From Hydrocarboniclastica marina (GTDB taxonomy: Bacteria > Pseudomonadota > Gammaproteobacteria > Pseudomonadales > Oleiphilaceae): a stretch of 64,000 nucleotides of DNA. The stretch is taken from positions 2,232,001 through 2,296,000 of the forward strand of contig NZ_CP031093.1 in NCBI RefSeq assembly GCF_004851605.1, written 5' to 3'. A model generated the notes under the pieces. It was given only the letters and a program-made list of their open reading frames with translations, ran no database searches and had not been told where the DNA came from. Of this stretch, positions 63,639 to 64,000 are shown piece by piece; position 1 is the first letter of the stretch; every line of letters starts with the position of its first letter. A program made the position numbers and the translations under genes.

Positions 63639-64000
63639 AGGCACCAAGCGCAGCACTGCAGGCATCCCTCGACGGGTCGCTAGAAAAAGAAACCCTCGTA
63701 CCTTATAGATTATATCTGCTTTATTTAGCCAGCTTCTTCTTGCACATCCCCGGCAGGGTTAGCATTTTAGGCGCTATCCGCATGGACTTTCTCCTTGTGG
63801 GCGCCATAACCTTTTTTATTTTAGGATCGAAAGCAACCAAAGGTGCGCGCCTCGATAAAGCCTCTCAGTATCTGCTAGCAATTTTCGTCTATTCAATACT
63901 GGTTTTACCCCTGGTCGAGTGGCCAGGATCAGTGATAAACAACGGCCTCGTCGCTTTCATTAAAGGGGCCATTTTCTACTTTTTTACTGTTAATCTTATT
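63635..64000 (+). CDS. O-antigen ligase/polymerase-like membrane protein, N-terminal part
   Basis: The frame starts at TTG 63635, 6 nt after AAGGAG, and runs off the right edge (122 codons seen). A cytoplasmic start of about 28 residues is followed by membrane helices: RLYLLYLASFFLHIPGRVSI, then FLLVGAITFFILG, then YLLAIFVYSILVLPLVEW and AFIKGAIFYFFTVNLI. The pattern of short helices with LVPYRLYLL at the start fits the Wzy polymerase/O-antigen ligase class common in exopolysaccharide loci. The defining periplasmic loop is outside the window, so the call is by type and place. Confidence 0.6.
   Translation, partial: MKAPSAALQASLDGSLEKETLVPYRLYLLYLASFFLHIPGRVSILGAIRMDFLLVGAITFFILGSKATKGARLDKASQYLLAIFVYSILVLPLVEWPGSVINNGLVAFIKGAIFYFFTVNLI

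Overview
The window reads as a chromosomal piece of a marine-type gammaproteobacterium close to Marinobacter and Pseudomonas. The reasons are the block ffs-dnaX-ybaB-recR-rnd-ycgL-ycgN, a FabH2-type ketoacyl synthase very like the Pseudomonas one, large HrpA and FadE proteins, and an overall GC-rich sequence. The genus is an inference. GC content drops visibly, and codon use becomes more relaxed, from about 49 kb onward.

Region 1 (1-34 kb) is mostly minus-strand core sequence: a cut-off patatin/DUF3336 lipase, mlaA, a KAS III enzyme, hrpA, fadD, a large envelope-machine operon (9.07-18.17 kb), a MoxR/CoxE-type AAA+VWA pair, cysK (plus strand), a membrane VWA protein with a long Glu-Pro tract, the ycgN-ycgL-rnd-recR-ybaB-dnaX-ffs block, a 2OG-Fe(II) oxygenase and fadE. 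The envelope operon combines an ExbB-like channel, two unequal ExbD-like stators (one has Asn where the proton-carrying Asp should be), a TonB/AgmX-type transducer with a Glu-Pro rod, two TPR proteins, a TPR/coiled-coil protein and two small secreted proteins. The set resembles the Agl/Glt machinery of Myxococcus and is the best candidate for a poorly described system.

Region 2 (34.6-45 kb, plus strand) holds a three-gene cassette (retropepsin-like lipoprotein, inactive transglutaminase fused to membrane helices, ATP-grasp ligase). It is followed by prsK-prsR-prsT, the two-component regulator and TPR lipoprotein of XrtA/PEP-CTERM systems, closed by a clear intrinsic terminator after prsT.

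Region 3 (45-64 kb) is an exopolysaccharide/exosortase accessory region. It holds an exosortase fused to an EpsI domain with a DUF2264 gene behind it, an acidic membrane protein of unknown function, an IS3-type transposase remnant, a Wzx flippase, a pyruvyltransferase-like protein, three GT2 and three GT4 glycosyltransferases, a FemAB/GNAT-like protein, a probable jelly-roll lipoprotein, a THxN-type PEP-CTERM protein and the start of a Wzy/ligase-like membrane protein cut by the window end. A sigma-54 type -24/-12 element lies just upstream of the PEP-CTERM gene. This suggests a circuit contained in one locus: PrsK senses, PrsR activates sigma-54 transcription of the surface protein, the exosortase sorts it, and the glycosyltransferases make the polysaccharide it works with.

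A recurring oddity is short tandem repeats (17-22 bp) lying directly at gene ends (hrpA, dnaX, ffs, the VWA gene). In hrpA and dnaX the first unit includes the last codons and the stop codon. No tRNA, rRNA operon or CRISPR array was seen.
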